DNA from: Desulfobacterales bacterium HSG16
Lineage (GTDB): Bacteria > Desulfobacterota > Desulfobacteria > Desulfobacterales > HSG16
Length of the DNA stretch: 64,000 bases
NCBI GenBank assembly: GCA_030377965.1
Contig: JAUCGE010000003.1
Span: 1-64,000, forward strand
Direction of reading: 5' to 3'
In this document: positions 21,453-30,059 of the stretch, piece after piece
Layout of the letters: every line of letters begins with the position of its first letter
Position numbering within the stretch: position 1 is the stretch's first letter
Translations under genes and position numbers: made by a program
The notes under the pieces: model-generated
Told to the model about the DNA's origin: nothing
The model's input: only the letters and a program-made list of their open reading frames with translations
The model's database searches: none

Positions 21453-21482
21453 CAGGCGTCGGGCGATAGGAGAATATTAAAG

Positions 21483-21896
21483 ATGCTCAGTCCAAAGAAA
21501 GTAAAATTTAGAAAACAGCAGACCGGGAGAATGAGAGGCAAGGCATACCGGGGGAGTGATCTGAATTTCGGAGAATTCGGACTTCAGGCCGTGGAATGCG
21601 GACGGATTTCTTCCAAGCAGATCGAAGCTGCCCGTATCGCCATGACCCGTCATGTTAAAAGAGGCGGAAAAATGTGGATCAGAATTTTTCCGGATAAACC
21701 AATAAGCAAAAAACCGGCAGAAGTCAGGATGGGTAAAGGAAAAGGCGCTCCAGAGGGTTGGGTAGCGGTTATTCGGCCCGGAAAAATCCTCTATGAGATG
21801 GAAGGTGTCTCAAAGGAAATGGCGAAGGAAGCGCTTCGTCTGGCATCACATAAACTGCCAATCAAGACAAGGTTTATTGAGAGGAGTGATATCTGA
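21483..21896 (+). CDS. rplP: 50S ribosomal protein L16
   Basis: L16 (137 aa) helps place A-site tRNA. It opens [19 protein letters not shown] and has [14 protein letters not shown] and [15 protein letters not shown]. Its TGA stop shares a base with the ATG of rpmC (TGATG), suggesting translational coupling. Confidence 0.98.
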   Translation: MLSPKKVKFRKQQTGRMRGKAYRGSDLNFGEFGLQAVECGRISSKQIEAARIAMTRHVKRGGKMWIRIFPDKPISKKPAEVRMGKGKGAPEGWVAVIRPGKILYEMEGVSKEMAKEALRLASHKLPIKTRFIERSDI

Positions 21897-22090
21897 TGAA
21901 TGCGAGCGAAATCAGAGAGATGACTGTAGAAGAATCTGCACGTAAAGTCATCGAACTCAAAGAAGAGCTTTTCAATCTGCGATTTCAGCATGGAGCTGGA
22001 CAATTGGAAAACACGCAGAAATTGAAGCAGACCAAGCATGATTTGGCAAGGGTCAAGACAATCATCAGGGAAGTTGCCGGTAACAATTAG
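21896..22090 (+). CDS. rpmC: 50S ribosomal protein L29
   Basis: L29 (64 aa) is a two-helix protein at the tunnel exit next to L23. [20 protein letters not shown] and the C-terminal [14 protein letters not shown] are typical. It starts inside the rplP stop. Confidence 0.96.
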   Translation: MNASEIREMTVEESARKVIELKEELFNLRFQHGAGQLENTQKLKQTKHDLARVKTIIREVAGNN

Positions 22091-22110
22091 AGAGAATAAA
22101 AGTAACTGCC

Positions 22111-22368
22111 ATGAAAAAGCGAGGAATAAAAAGACAGTTGACCGGGGTGGTGGTCAGTGACAAGATGGATAAAACCGCTGTCGTTCTGGTTGAAAGACTG
22201 GTCAAACATCAATTTTACCACAAATATGTTAAAAGGCGCGCAAAGTTCGCGGCACATGATGAAGGCAATGTGTGCAATATTGGCGACAAGGTGCTTATTA
22301 CCGAATCCCGCCCCATCAGCAAAATGAAAAGATGGCGTGTGAGCAGGGTTGTGGCAAAAGCGGTTTGA
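22111..22368 (+). CDS. rpsQ: 30S ribosomal protein S17
   Basis: S17 (85 aa) has the OB fold. It shows [29 protein letters not shown] and the terminal [15 protein letters not shown]. Normal length and place after rpmC. Confidence 0.97.
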   Translation: MKKRGIKRQLTGVVVSDKMDKTAVVLVERLVKHQFYHKYVKRRAKFAAHDEGNVCNIGDKVLITESRPISKMKRWRVSRVVAKAV

Positions 22369-22385
22369 CAATAAGGAAATAAAAG

Positions 22386-22754
22386 ATGATACAGACAGAA
22401 ACCAGGTTGACAGTAGCAGACAATTCAGGGGCAAAAGTTTTATATTGCATAAAAGTCCTTGGAGGGTCCAGAAGGCGTTATGCCAGCATCGGCGATATCA
22501 TCGTTGTATCTGTCAAGGAAGCCATACCCAATGCCAAGGTTAAAAAAGGCGAAGTGTTAAAGGCCGTAGTGGTGCGTACAAGCAAAGAAATCAAACGGCC
22601 TGACGGATCTTATATTCGCTTTGATGATAATTCAGCGGTATTGATAAATGCCAGCAATGAACCCATTGGAACCCGTATTTTCGGACCTGTCGCAAGGGAG
22701 TTGAGAGCAAAGCGCTTTATGAAAATTATTTCCTTGGCGCCGGAGGTTCTGTAA
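22386..22754 (+). CDS. rplN: 50S ribosomal protein L14
   Basis: L14 (122 aa) forms part of the subunit interface. It opens [17 protein letters not shown] and has the segment [15 protein letters not shown] and [13 protein letters not shown]. Normal length. Confidence 0.98.
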   Translation: MIQTETRLTVADNSGAKVLYCIKVLGGSRRRYASIGDIIVVSVKEAIPNAKVKKGEVLKAVVVRTSKEIKRPDGSYIRFDDNSAVLINASNEPIGTRIFGPVARELRAKRFMKIISLAPEVL

Positions 22755-22810
22755 GTAAGAATCTTCCTGTTTCCTTGAGATAAGGTGGGTCGTTCTGTGG
22801 AGAAAAAGTT

Positions 22811-23140
22811 ATGATGATTGATAAAATCAAAACTCGTATTAAAAAAGAAGATAAGGTCAAGATAATCGCTGGTAAGGATAATGATAAGGTCGGCAAGGTG
22901 CTGAGAGTTTTCAAAAACGGTAACCGTGTCCTGGTCGAAAATATCAATATGGCTAAATGTCATGTTCGTCCTAATGCCCAGAATCGACAGGGCGGGATTA
23001 TCGAAAAAGAGATGCCGATCCACCTGTCCAATGTCATGCTGATGTGCGATAAATGCATGTCTCCGGTACGCGTTAAGATGCTGCGGCTTGAGGATGGAAA
23101 AAAAGTGCGTATGTGCAGGAAGTGTGATGAAATAATATGA
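22811..23140 (+). CDS. rplX: 50S ribosomal protein L24 with C-terminal zinc ribbon
   Basis: L24 (109 aa) starts 50S assembly. The N-terminal KOW part has VKIIAGKDNDKVGKVLRVFK. The C-terminal region carries two CxxC pairs, MCDKC and MCRKC, that can form a zinc ribbon; E. coli L24 lacks these. The second ATG (22814) could be the start instead. It is one of five zinc-type ribosomal proteins in this window. Confidence 0.96.
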   Translation: MMIDKIKTRIKKEDKVKIIAGKDNDKVGKVLRVFKNGNRVLVENINMAKCHVRPNAQNRQGGIIEKEMPIHLSNVMLMCDKCMSPVRVKMLRLEDGKKVRMCRKCDEII

Positions 23141-23171
23141 TAACTTCAGGGTCGGGAGTGCAAGATAAATC

Positions 23172-23711
23172 ATGTCACAGTTAAAAACCCATTATGAAGA
23201 AGAAATCGCTCCAAAGCTGATGGAAAAATTCGGTTATAAAAACCGGATGCAGGTGCCTAAGATTGAGAAGGTCGTGCTGAATGTCGGCTTAGGAGAGGCG
23301 ATTCACAATATGAAGTTGATGGATGCTGCTGTAGAAGAACTCAAGACTATAGCAGGCCAGCAGCCGGTGGTGACCCGCGCCAAAAAATCGATTGCCGCGT
23401 TCAAGCTCAGAGAAGGCATGCCGGTAGGATGTCGGGTGACGCTTCGACGCAAAAGGATGTATGATTTTTTATACAAACTGGTAAATATCGCCCTTCCCCG
23501 TGTTCGGGATTTCAGGGGAGTTTCCAAAAAGGCAATGGACGGCCGCGGTAACTATACCCTTGGAATAAAAGAGCAGATCATCTTTCCGGAGATAGATTAT
23601 GACAAGATCGACAAGGTCAAGGGGCTGAATATATCCATCGTTACTACGGCTAAAACAGATGAAGAAGGCAGGGAACTGCTTAAATTGCTGGGTATGCCGT
23701 TCAGAAACTAA
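23172..23711 (+). CDS. rplE: 50S ribosomal protein L5
   Basis: L5 (179 aa) binds 5S rRNA and contacts the P-site t[17 protein letters not shown], the segment [19 protein letters not shown] and [19 protein letters not shown] are hallmarks. Normal length. Confidence 0.98.
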   Translation: MSQLKTHYEEEIAPKLMEKFGYKNRMQVPKIEKVVLNVGLGEAIHNMKLMDAAVEELKTIAGQQPVVTRAKKSIAAFKLREGMPVGCRVTLRRKRMYDFLYKLVNIALPRVRDFRGVSKKAMDGRGNYTLGIKEQIIFPEIDYDKIDKVKGLNISIVTTAKTDEEGRELLKLLGMPFRN

Positions 23712-23723
23712 GGAGGACGAAAC

Positions 23724-23909
23724 TTGGCCAAACAATCGCTGAGAACGAAGGCTAGCAGACCCCACAAATTCAAGGTCAGGGCATATAATCGTTGCCCGAT
23801 CTGCGGCAGACCGAGAGGATACATGAGAAAATTCGGAATTTGTCGTATCTGTTTCAGAAACCTTGCTTCCCAGGGCCGGTTGCCCGGTGTCATTAAATCG
23901 AGTTGGTAA
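23724..23909 (+). CDS. rpsN: 30S ribosomal protein S14, zinc type
   Basis: This 61-residue S14 is the short zinc-binding form, with [20 protein letters not shown] giving two CxxC pairs. The start is a TTG after AAGGAGGACGAAAC. S14 lies in the small-subunit head near S3 and S10. Confidence 0.97.
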   Translation: MAKQSLRTKASRPHKFKVRAYNRCPICGRPRGYMRKFGICRICFRNLASQGRLPGVIKSSW

Positions 23910-23949
23910 GCAGAACTAAATAAATCCATTATATATCTGGAGATAAGGC

Positions 23950-24342
23950 ATGAGTGATCCGATTGCGGACATGCTGACACGAATCAGAAACGCGGGAAAA
24001 GCTAAATTCAAGAGTACTGATATTCCCGGATCGAATCTGAAGATAGAGTTGGCAAAGGTATTAAAACAAGAAGGCTACATAAAGAACTATAAGTTCACCA
24101 AGGACGGAAAACAGGGGATATTACGAGTCTACCTGAAATACGACCAGAAACAGACACATGCCATCTACAAAATCGAACGGGTCAGCAAACCCAGCAGACG
24201 TGTCTATGTCAAGGGCAATGATATTCAGTCATATTACAACGGACTGGGTGTGGTTGTGTTATCGACTTCCAGGGGCATAATGACGGACAAGCGGGCCAGG
24301 AAAGAAAACATAGGTGGAGAATTGCTTTGCAGGGTATATTGA
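23950..24342 (+). CDS. rpsH: 30S ribosomal protein S8
   Basis: S8 (130 aa) binds helix 21 of 16S rRNA and in E. coli represses the spc operon. It opens MSDPIADMLTRIRNA and ends with the signature around VVVLSTSRGIMTDKRARKEN and GGELLCRVY. Normal length. Confidence 0.98.
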   Translation: MSDPIADMLTRIRNAGKAKFKSTDIPGSNLKIELAKVLKQEGYIKNYKFTKDGKQGILRVYLKYDQKQTHAIYKIERVSKPSRRVYVKGNDIQSYYNGLGVVVLSTSRGIMTDKRARKENIGGELLCRVY

Positions 24343-24378
24343 TAATCTGCAAAACAATATATTACTAAGGAGCGAATA

Positions 24379-24918
24379 ATGTCTCGAGTAGGCAAGAAAC
24401 CGGTTCCAATTCCCGGCAAAGCGAGTGTGACGTACAAGGACAGAGTGTTCAGCGTCAAGGGAGAAAAAGGGACACTCTCAAGGACCATACATCCGAAGGT
24501 AGATCTTGACATTGATGATGCAAAGATCTGCGTGAAGATAGAATCTGAAAATCGTGTGGACAGGGCATTTCAGGGTATGACCCGGAGCCTGATAAATAAC
24601 ATGGTTATCGGCGTGAGTAATGGATTTGAGAGAGTTCTTGAAATTAACGGTATCGGATACCGTGCTGAAGTAAGTGGTAAACAGGTCATTTTCAATCTTG
24701 GCTATTCACATCCGATAAACTTCGATATTCCAGAAGGCATTTCAGTCAGCATCGACAAAAGCAATGCTGTTAAGTTGTCTGGAATTGATAAGGAGTTACT
24801 TGGACATACGGCTGCTGCTATTCGTCGGTTGAGGCCTCCTGAACCCTATAAAGGGAAAGGGATCAAATACGCTGAAGAATATGTTCAGCGCAAGGCCGGA
24901 AAAACCGGAACAAAATAG
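24379..24918 (+). CDS. rplF: 50S ribosomal protein L6
   Basis: L6 (179 aa) opens MSRVGKKPVPIPGKASV and ends with the signature RPPEPYKGKGIKYAEE. The stop codon TAG (24916-24918) lies inside the first copy of a three-unit 18-bp tandem repeat that fills the gap to rplR. Confidence 0.97.
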   Translation: MSRVGKKPVPIPGKASVTYKDRVFSVKGEKGTLSRTIHPKVDLDIDDAKICVKIESENRVDRAFQGMTRSLINNMVIGVSNGFERVLEINGIGYRAEVSGKQVIFNLGYSHPINFDIPEGISVSIDKSNAVKLSGIDKELLGHTAAAIRRLRPPEPYKGKGIKYAEEYVQRKAGKTGTK

Positions 24919-24968
24919 TCGTGATGAGCCGGATAATCATGATGAACCAGATAGTCGTGATGAAATAG
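24915..24968 (+). repeat. Three tandem 18-bp repeats between rplF and rplR
   Basis: Units begin at 24915, 24933 and 24951 with the consensus ATAGTCGTGATGAACCGG and a few changes per copy. The first includes the rplF stop. In the frame of rplR the units read as an acidic hexapeptide (S/N)(R/H)DE(P/I)D, which is open into rplR but lacks a convincing start. The last copy ends 14 bases before the rplR ATG, just ahead of its CGAGGA ribosome-binding site. Confidence 0.85.
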
Positions 24969-24982
24969 ATCGAGGAAAACGA

Positions 24983-25369
24983 ATGGGAACAATGAATTCA
25001 AAAAAACAGGCGTGGATAAAACGAAAAAAACGCATTAGAAAAAGCGTTTTGGGTACATCCGAACGGCCAAGATTGAGTGTCTTCAGAAGTGCTGTGCATA
25101 TTTATGCTCAGGTGATAGACGATACTCGCGGTCATACGATAGCCAGCGCGTCCAGCATGGAGAAAAATGTCGAGATTCAGCCGACTCCAGAAGGGGAGAA
25201 AGCTCTCTCAAACAAGATCGGGATAGCGGATGCCGTAGGCAGAATGCTTGGAAAACGCGCCAGTGAAAAAGGCGTGAAGCAGATAGTGTTCGACAGGAAC
25301 GGTTTTTTGTACCACGGCCGTGTAAAAGCTCTTTCAGAAGGGGCGCGTAAGGCCGGACTCGATTTTTAA
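24983..25369 (+). CDS. rplR: 50S ribosomal protein L18
   Basis: L18 (128 aa) binds 5S rRNA. From the chosen ATG (after CGAGGAAAACG) it opens [20 protein letters not shown], then shows [20 protein letters not shown] and the terminal [20 protein letters not shown]. The reading frame is open further upstream through the 18-bp repeats, but the ribosome-binding site and family length support this start. Confidence 0.95.
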   Translation: MGTMNSKKQAWIKRKKRIRKSVLGTSERPRLSVFRSAVHIYAQVIDDTRGHTIASASSMEKNVEIQPTPEGEKALSNKIGIADAVGRMLGKRASEKGVKQIVFDRNGFLYHGRVKALSEGARKAGLDF

Positions 25370-25446
25370 TACGGATTTTTTTACCTCAATACCTGTTTTT
25401 GCCGACATACGGATCGGTAAAAGGCAGGGACCAAGGAGACAGGCCC

Positions 25447-25944
25447 TTGTTCAGGAAAGATACAACAGATGAAAACCAGTTGATCGACAAGGTCGTTCAT
25501 ATCAATCGTGTGGCCAAAGTTGTAAAAGGCGGTCGTCGGTTCAGCTTCAGTGCCATAGTCGTAGTCGGTGACGGGAAAGGAAGTGTAGGCTTCGGACTTG
25601 GAAAAGCCGGAGAAGTTCCCGAAGCGATTCGTAAAGGCGTTGATAAGGCAAAGAAAACGATGACCAGCGTTCCACTGACCAACGGAACCATTCCTTTTGA
25701 AGTTATCGGAAAATTTGGCGCAGGAAGGGTTTTATTGAAGCCAGCGTCAGAAGGAACCGGTGTGATTGCCGGAGGTGCTGTACGCGCTGTACTCGAAGCA
25801 GCAGGGGTTCAGAATATCCTGACCAAGTGCCTCGGAACGCATAACCCTCACAATGTGGTAAAAGCGACTCTGGAAGGACTCACACGTCTGGAAAGTCGCG
25901 AGCAAATCGCCGCCAGACGGGGAATAAAGGTCGAAGATCTATAA
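25447..25944 (+). CDS. rpsE: 30S ribosomal protein S5
   Basis: S5 (165 aa) starts at a TTG eight bases after AAGGAGA; the frame is open upstream but with no ribosome-binding site. [20 protein letters not shown] and [20 protein letters not shown] belong to the S5 N-terminal domain, and the [19 protein letters not shown] segment to the C-terminal one. It shapes the mRNA entry site with S3 and S4. Confidence 0.96.
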   Translation: MFRKDTTDENQLIDKVVHINRVAKVVKGGRRFSFSAIVVVGDGKGSVGFGLGKAGEVPEAIRKGVDKAKKTMTSVPLTNGTIPFEVIGKFGAGRVLLKPASEGTGVIAGGAVRAVLEAAGVQNILTKCLGTHNPHNVVKATLEGLTRLESREQIAARRGIKVEDL

Positions 25945-25979
25945 AATTATTCCCTTTGCAAGGAGAAGGTGACCAGAAG

Positions 25980-26168
25980 ATGTTGAAAGTAAAGCTCGTC
26001 AGGAGCATGATAGGCCGTCCAGAAAAACATCGCAAGGTATTGCGCGGAATGGGCCTGACAAAAATGAATAAAACTGTGGTTTTAGAAGATACCCCTGCGA
26101 TTCGGGGGATGATAAATAAAGTATCTCATCTTGTGAAGGCTGAGGAGAAAAACGATGAAACTGCATGA
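25980..26168 (+). CDS. rpmD: 50S ribosomal protein L30
   Basis: L30 (62 aa) shows [20 protein letters not shown] and [20 protein letters not shown], family hallmarks. ATG 25980 follows AAGGAGAAGG at about twelve bases. Its 3' end overlaps the start of rplO by 14 bases. Confidence 0.94.
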   Translation: MLKVKLVRSMIGRPEKHRKVLRGMGLTKMNKTVVLEDTPAIRGMINKVSHLVKAEEKNDETA

Positions 26169-26673
26169 ATTGTCACCATCTGCGGGATCGCGGAAGAATA
26201 GAAAACGTCTGGGACGAGGTGTTGGCTCAGGAAGCGGCAAAACTGCGGGCAGAGGTACAAAAGGTCATAGGAGCCGTTCCGGCGGTGGCGTAAGACCTGG
26301 ATTCGAAGGCGGACAGATGCCTATTCACCGCCGTCTGCCAAAACGGGGCTTTACAAATATATTCAAAAAAGAATTTGCTATTGTCAACACTGGTGATCTG
26401 GCTTGTTTCGAACAAGATCAGATAGTTGATGAAGCGGCTCTGGTTCGAATCGGCAAAGTAAGAGGAAAAAGAGATGGCGTCAAATTGCTTGGAAATGGTG
26501 AAATATCCGTTCCCCTGACCATAAAACTGGACAGAATAAGCAAAGGAGCGCGTAATAAAATAGAAGCTGCCGGCGGAAACATCATCGAACCGGATACTGT
26601 AAAATCCGATGCTGTAAAATCCGATGTTGCACAGCCAGATACAGCAAAACCAGATACAGCGAATCAGGAATAG
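26155..26673 (+). CDS. rplO: 50S ribosomal protein L15 with repetitive C-terminal tail
   Basis: L15 (172 aa) shows the N-terminal [20 protein letters not shown] with the glycine-rich loop and [18 protein letters not shown]. After the conserved domain ends near residue 145, a tail of five pentapeptides of the form (P/S)D-x-(V/A)-(K/Q/N) follows, encoded by 15-bp tandem repeats at 26590-26664. E. coli L15 (144 aa) has no such tail. Confidence 0.96.
   Translation: MKLHELSPSAGSRKNRKRLGRGVGSGSGKTAGRGTKGHRSRSGGGVRPGFEGGQMPIHRRLPKRGFTNIFKKEFAIVNTGDLACFEQDQIVDEAALVRIGKVRGKRDGVKLLGNGEISVPLTIKLDRISKGARNKIEAAGGNIIEPDTVKSDAVKSDVAQPDTAKPDTANQE
26590..26664 (+). repeat. Five tandem 15-bp units in the 3' end of rplO
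   Basis: Units read CCGGATACTGTAAAA, TCCGATGCTGTAAAA, TCCGATGTTGCACAG, CCAGATACAGCAAAA and CCAGATACAGCGAAT. Neighbouring copies are most alike, as expected from slippage. They stay in frame and encode the acidic/basic alternating tail of L15. Confidence 0.85.
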
Positions 26674-26688
26674 AAAAAGGGGCGTAAA

Positions 26689-28002
26689 ATGGTTGGTGGG
26701 TTTCAAAACATATTCAAAATTCCCGAACTGAAGCGAAGGATTTTGTTGACATTCGCGCTTCTGGCTGTTTACCGGGTCGGTGTTAATGTTCCGACTCCCG
26801 GAATTGACGGCGCTGCTTTAAGATCAATTTTCGATGCAGCAAAGGGAACACTGCTCGATGTGGTCAATATGTTTTCGGGCGGAGCGATGGAACAACTGTC
26901 CGTTTTTGCCCTGGGTATAATGCCCTATATCAGCGCTTCTATTATCCTTCAATTGCTGACAGTTGTGTCTCCGCACCTGGAAAGGCTTTCAAAAGAAGGC
27001 GAACAGGGACGCAAGAAAATCACTCAATATACAAGATACGGAACGGTCGTTTTAAGCGTTATACAGGGACTTGCAATAAGCATCGGACTTGAAAACATGA
27101 CATCACCTGGAGGTGCTGCCATTGTCATAGATCCGGGATGGCAGTTCAGGTTTATGACAGTCTTAACTCTGACCGCAGGAACAGCTTTTATAATGTGGCT
27201 GGGTGAGCAGATAACAGAACGAGGAATAGGAAACGGCATTTCTCTGATCATATTCGCTGGTATTGTAGCAAGAATGCCAGCGGCCATAGCCAATACCATA
27301 CGCCTTATGTCAACAGGTGAAATGGGCATTTTCTTTATATTGTTGCTGGTTATTGCTATGGTTGGTACTGTAGCCGTCATCGTTTTTGTAGAGACCGGGC
27401 AGAGACGAATATCCGTACAATACGCAAAGCGTGTGGTAGGACGAAGGATGTACGGAGGCCAGAACACTCATCTGCCTTTGAAAATAAATACATCTGGAGT
27501 TATACCGCCTATCTTTGCTTCATCAGTGATAATGTTTCCTGCGACACTTGCTAACTTTATCAAGGTTGACTGGGTGCAAAATTTTGCAGCAGCCATGATG
27601 CCGGGCAAGATCGCCTACGAGTTGACATATATAGCATTTATATTCTTTTTCTGCTATTTTTATACTGCCGTAACTTTCAACTCCGCTGATGTTGCTGACA
27701 ATATGAAAAAACAAGGCGGTTACATTCCCGGAATTCGTCCGGGCAAGCGCACAGCCGATTATATAGATCGGGTATTGAACAGAATTACATTAGGAGGCGC
27801 AATCTATGTATCCGCAGTTTGTGTTTTACCCTCGATTTTAATGACAAAGTTTAATGTTCCTTTTTACTTTGGAGGCACTGCGCTGCTGATCGTGGTCGGC
27901 GTTGCCATAGATACGGTCGCCCAGATGGAATCGCATATGCTGACACGTCATTATGAAGGTTTTCTTAAAAAAGGCGGCGGAAAGATGAAGGGCCGACGCT
28001 AG
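26689..28002 (+). CDS. secY: Preprotein translocase subunit SecY
   Basis: SecY (437 aa) is the channel of the Sec translocase, working with the SecE encoded near the start of the window. Ten membrane helices can be followed. Signatures include VGVNVPTPGIDGAALR, the plug region near GGAMEQLSVFALGIMPYISA, and the cytosolic loop with PLKINTSGVIPPIFASS. The C-terminus is basic (GGGKMKGRR). In most bacteria adk or map follows; here infA comes next after a 72-bp gap. Confidence 0.98.
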   Translation: MVGGFQNIFKIPELKRRILLTFALLAVYRVGVNVPTPGIDGAALRSIFDAAKGTLLDVVNMFSGGAMEQLSVFALGIMPYISASIILQLLTVVSPHLERLSKEGEQGRKKITQYTRYGTVVLSVIQGLAISIGLENMTSPGGAAIVIDPGWQFRFMTVLTLTAGTAFIMWLGEQITERGIGNGISLIIFAGIVARMPAAIANTIRLMSTGEMGIFFILLLVIAMVGTVAVIVFVETGQRRISVQYAKRVVGRRMYGGQNTHLPLKINTSGVIPPIFASSVIMFPATLANFIKVDWVQNFAAAMMPGKIAYELTYIAFIFFFCYFYTAVTFNSADVADNMKKQGGYIPGIRPGKRTADYIDRVLNRITLGGAIYVSAVCVLPSILMTKFNVPFYFGGTALLIVVGVAIDTVAQMESHMLTRHYEGFLKKGGGKMKGRR

Positions 28003-28074
28003 AAAAGATATATATCATCAAAATAAACGGTACGTGCAGCAGTCGATAATTTTACAAACGGAGGGATGACACAT

Positions 28075-28293
28075 ATGGCAAAAGAGGAAGCGATAAAGGT
28101 ACAAGGCAAGGTTATAGAAACTCTGCCAAATGCCATGTTTAAGGTTGAACTGGAAAATAAGCATCAGATTCTTGCCCACATATCAGGCAAGATGCGTATG
28201 CATTTTATCAAGATATTACCCGGAGATACGGTTACTGTCGAGCTTTCACCATATGATCTTTCAAGAGGCCGTATCACTTACAGATCAAAATAG
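28075..28293 (+). CDS. infA: Translation initiation factor IF-1
   Basis: IF-1 (72 aa) has the S1/OB fold and blocks the A site during initiation. [20 protein letters not shown] and the terminal [12 protein letters not shown] are hallmarks. ATG 28075 is preceded by GGAGGGATGAC; an earlier in-frame ATG (28066) lies too close to that site. Confidence 0.97.
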   Translation: MAKEEAIKVQGKVIETLPNAMFKVELENKHQILAHISGKMRMHFIKILPGDTVTVELSPYDLSRGRITYRSK

Positions 28294-28351
28294 ACGATTG
28301 TCAGGACGCATAGATGGCTATTATTTCATTTTTTTATAAAGGAGTATTTCG

Positions 28352-28465
28352 ATGAAAGTAAGGGCGTCTGTAAAAAAGATATGCAGCAAATGCAAGGTAA
28401 TCCGGAGAAAAGGTGTTGTGAGGATTATCTGCGAAAACAAAAGGCACAAACAGAGGCAGGGATAA
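28352..28465 (+). CDS. rpmJ: 50S ribosomal protein L36
   Basis: The 37-residue product reads [20 protein letters not shown] and continues to KRHKQRQG. It keeps the zinc ligands CxxC, a later Cys and His of the C+ form. An AAGGAG lies eight bases before the ATG. Its place between infA and rpsM is the standard one, and it is too short for most ORF cutoffs. Confidence 0.96.
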   Translation: MKVRASVKKICSKCKVIRRKGVVRIICENKRHKQRQG

Positions 28466-28478
28466 AGGAGGATAAACC

Positions 28479-28865
28479 TTGGCACGTATTGCGGGCGTAG
28501 ATTTACCGAAGCGTAAGCGGATTGATATTGGGCTGACCTATATTTACGGAATCGGCCGAACTTCATCCAGAACCATATTGGAAAAACTGGATATCGGTCT
28601 TGAGATCAAGACAGACGACCTGACACAAGCTCAAATCAATGCGATCCGCAAAGTGATCGACAGCGAGTACAAGGTTGAAGGGGAGCTTCGCACAGAAGTT
28701 TCCATGAATATCAAACGCTTGATGGATCTTGGATGTTACAGGGGCTTGAGGCACAGGAGAGGATTGCCTGTCAGGGGACAGCGAACGTGTACGAATGCCC
28801 GAACCCGAAAAGGGCCTAAACGGGCAGCCGTAAAGAAAAAGGGCGCAGCCACCAAGAAAAAGTAA
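28479..28865 (+). CDS. rpsM: 30S ribosomal protein S13
   Basis: S13 (128 aa) starts at a TTG after AAAGGAGGATAAACC. It shows [20 protein letters not shown] and the C-terminal [19 protein letters not shown] signature, ending in a lysine-rich tail. It contacts P-site tRNA. First of the alpha-operon set S13-S11-S4-alpha-L17. Confidence 0.98.
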   Translation: MARIAGVDLPKRKRIDIGLTYIYGIGRTSSRTILEKLDIGLEIKTDDLTQAQINAIRKVIDSEYKVEGELRTEVSMNIKRLMDLGCYRGLRHRRGLPVRGQRTCTNARTRKGPKRAAVKKKGAATKKK

Positions 28866-28893
28866 AATAAAATTATGACAGGAATACTAATAC

Positions 28894-29280
28894 ATGGCTA
28901 AGAGAACTCGTACCAAAAAAAAGGAAAAAAAGAATATTTCGACCGGTGTCGTCCATATTCAATCAACGTTTAATAATACGATAGTGACTATTACAGACCC
29001 TGGCGGAAACATCGTCTCATGGTCAAGCGCCGGTGTTCAGGGTTTCAAAGGATCGAGAAAGAGTACGCCTTTCGCTGCCCAGCTAGCAGCCGAAGATGCG
29101 GCTAAAAAAGCCCAGGAACATGGGATGAAAAATGTGGAAGTCTATGTCAAAGGTCCGGGTGCAGGGAGAGAATCTGCGTTACGGTCCCTGCAAGCTTCGG
29201 GATTCAATATCCTGATGATCAGAGACGTCACTCCAATTCCCCATAATGGATGCAGGCCGCCTAAAAGACGCAGGGTATAA
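28894..29280 (+). CDS. rpsK: 30S ribosomal protein S11
   Basis: S11 (128 aa) shows [38 protein letters not shown] and the terminal [20 protein letters not shown]. It lies on the platform near the E site. Spacing to neighbours is about 30-40 bases. Confidence 0.98.
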   Translation: MAKRTRTKKKEKKNISTGVVHIQSTFNNTIVTITDPGGNIVSWSSAGVQGFKGSRKSTPFAAQLAAEDAAKKAQEHGMKNVEVYVKGPGAGRESALRSLQASGFNILMIRDVTPIPHNGCRPPKRRRV

Positions 29281-29319
29281 AAAAAGAGATAAAAAAATTA
29301 TCCAACAAGGAGGAACAAG

Positions 29320-29949
29320 TTGGCACGTTATATAGGTTCTGTCTGCCGGCTCTGCCGACGTGAAAATCTGAAGATGTTTTTAAAAGGTGATCGGTGCTAT
29401 TCCGACAAATGCGCCTTTGATCGTCGAAGCTATCCCCCGGGACAGCACGGTCAGCGCCGTCGAGGAAAAATATCTGACTACGGGATTCAGCTCAGAGAAA
29501 AGCAGAAAGTCAAACGCATGTACGGTCTTTCAGAAAAACAGTTCAGGCTGTTTTTTGCAAGAGCCGACCGAAAAAAGGGAATCACCGGAAGTAATCTGCT
29601 GGTAATGCTCGAAACTCGGCTGGACAATGTCGTATATCGTTGCGGTTTTGTAAATTCCAGAACTCAGGGGCGTCACTATGTAAGACACGGCCATTTCCTG
29701 ATCAACGGAAAAAAGGTGAATATTCCCTCCTACATAGTAAAAGTCGGAGATGTGATAGAATTGCGGGAGAAAAGCCGAAAAATTCAATCCATTCAAGACT
29801 CTCTTGATGCGGTAGTGCGTCGGGGTGTGCCTCAGTGGATCGATCTGGATAAGGAAAATCTGAAAGGATCTGTTACGGCAGTTCCGGTTCGCGAAGATCT
29901 GACTATGCCGATGCAGGAACAATTGATCGTGGAGCTTTACTCCAAGTAA
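29320..29949 (+). CDS. rpsD: 30S ribosomal protein S4, zinc type
   Basis: S4 (209 aa) starts at a TTG after CAAGGAGGAACAAG. The N-terminus carries the zinc ligands CRLC and CYSDKC of the C+ form, and the S4 RNA-binding domain appears as [14 protein letters not shown] and ARQ-like [19 protein letters not shown]4 begins 16S folding and in E. coli represses the alpha operon. A 12-bp inverted repeat follows before rpoA. Confidence 0.97.
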   Translation: MARYIGSVCRLCRRENLKMFLKGDRCYSDKCAFDRRSYPPGQHGQRRRGKISDYGIQLREKQKVKRMYGLSEKQFRLFFARADRKKGITGSNLLVMLETRLDNVVYRCGFVNSRTQGRHYVRHGHFLINGKKVNIPSYIVKVGDVIELREKSRKIQSIQDSLDAVVRRGVPQWIDLDKENLKGSVTAVPVREDLTMPMQEQLIVELYSK

Positions 29950-29953
29950 CGAA

Positions 29954-30036
29954 AAAAGATCGCTGCTGCGTTACAGAATTTATCAACCATCGAATCTGTT
30001 TATGAATGACCGTAAAATGGTATTCAGCGATCTTTT
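29954..30036 (+). other. 12-bp inverted repeat spanning the rpsD-rpoA gap
   Basis: AAAAGATCGCTG (29954-29965) and CAGCGATCTTTT (30025-30036) are perfect complements with 59 bases between them. They take up most of the 110-bp gap and the right arm ends before the TGGAG ribosome-binding site of rpoA. It could act as an attenuator or set the ratio of polymerase alpha to ribosomal proteins; no named family is recognised. Confidence 0.55.
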
Positions 30037-30059
30037 GCAAATAATCTGGAGTTGTCATA

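Noticed and set aside
24881-24982. An N-terminal extension of L18 through the 18-bp repeats
   Set aside because: It would overlap the end of rplF and has no suitable start signal; the ATG at 24983 has its own ribosome-binding site. Kept only as a remark under the repeat finding.
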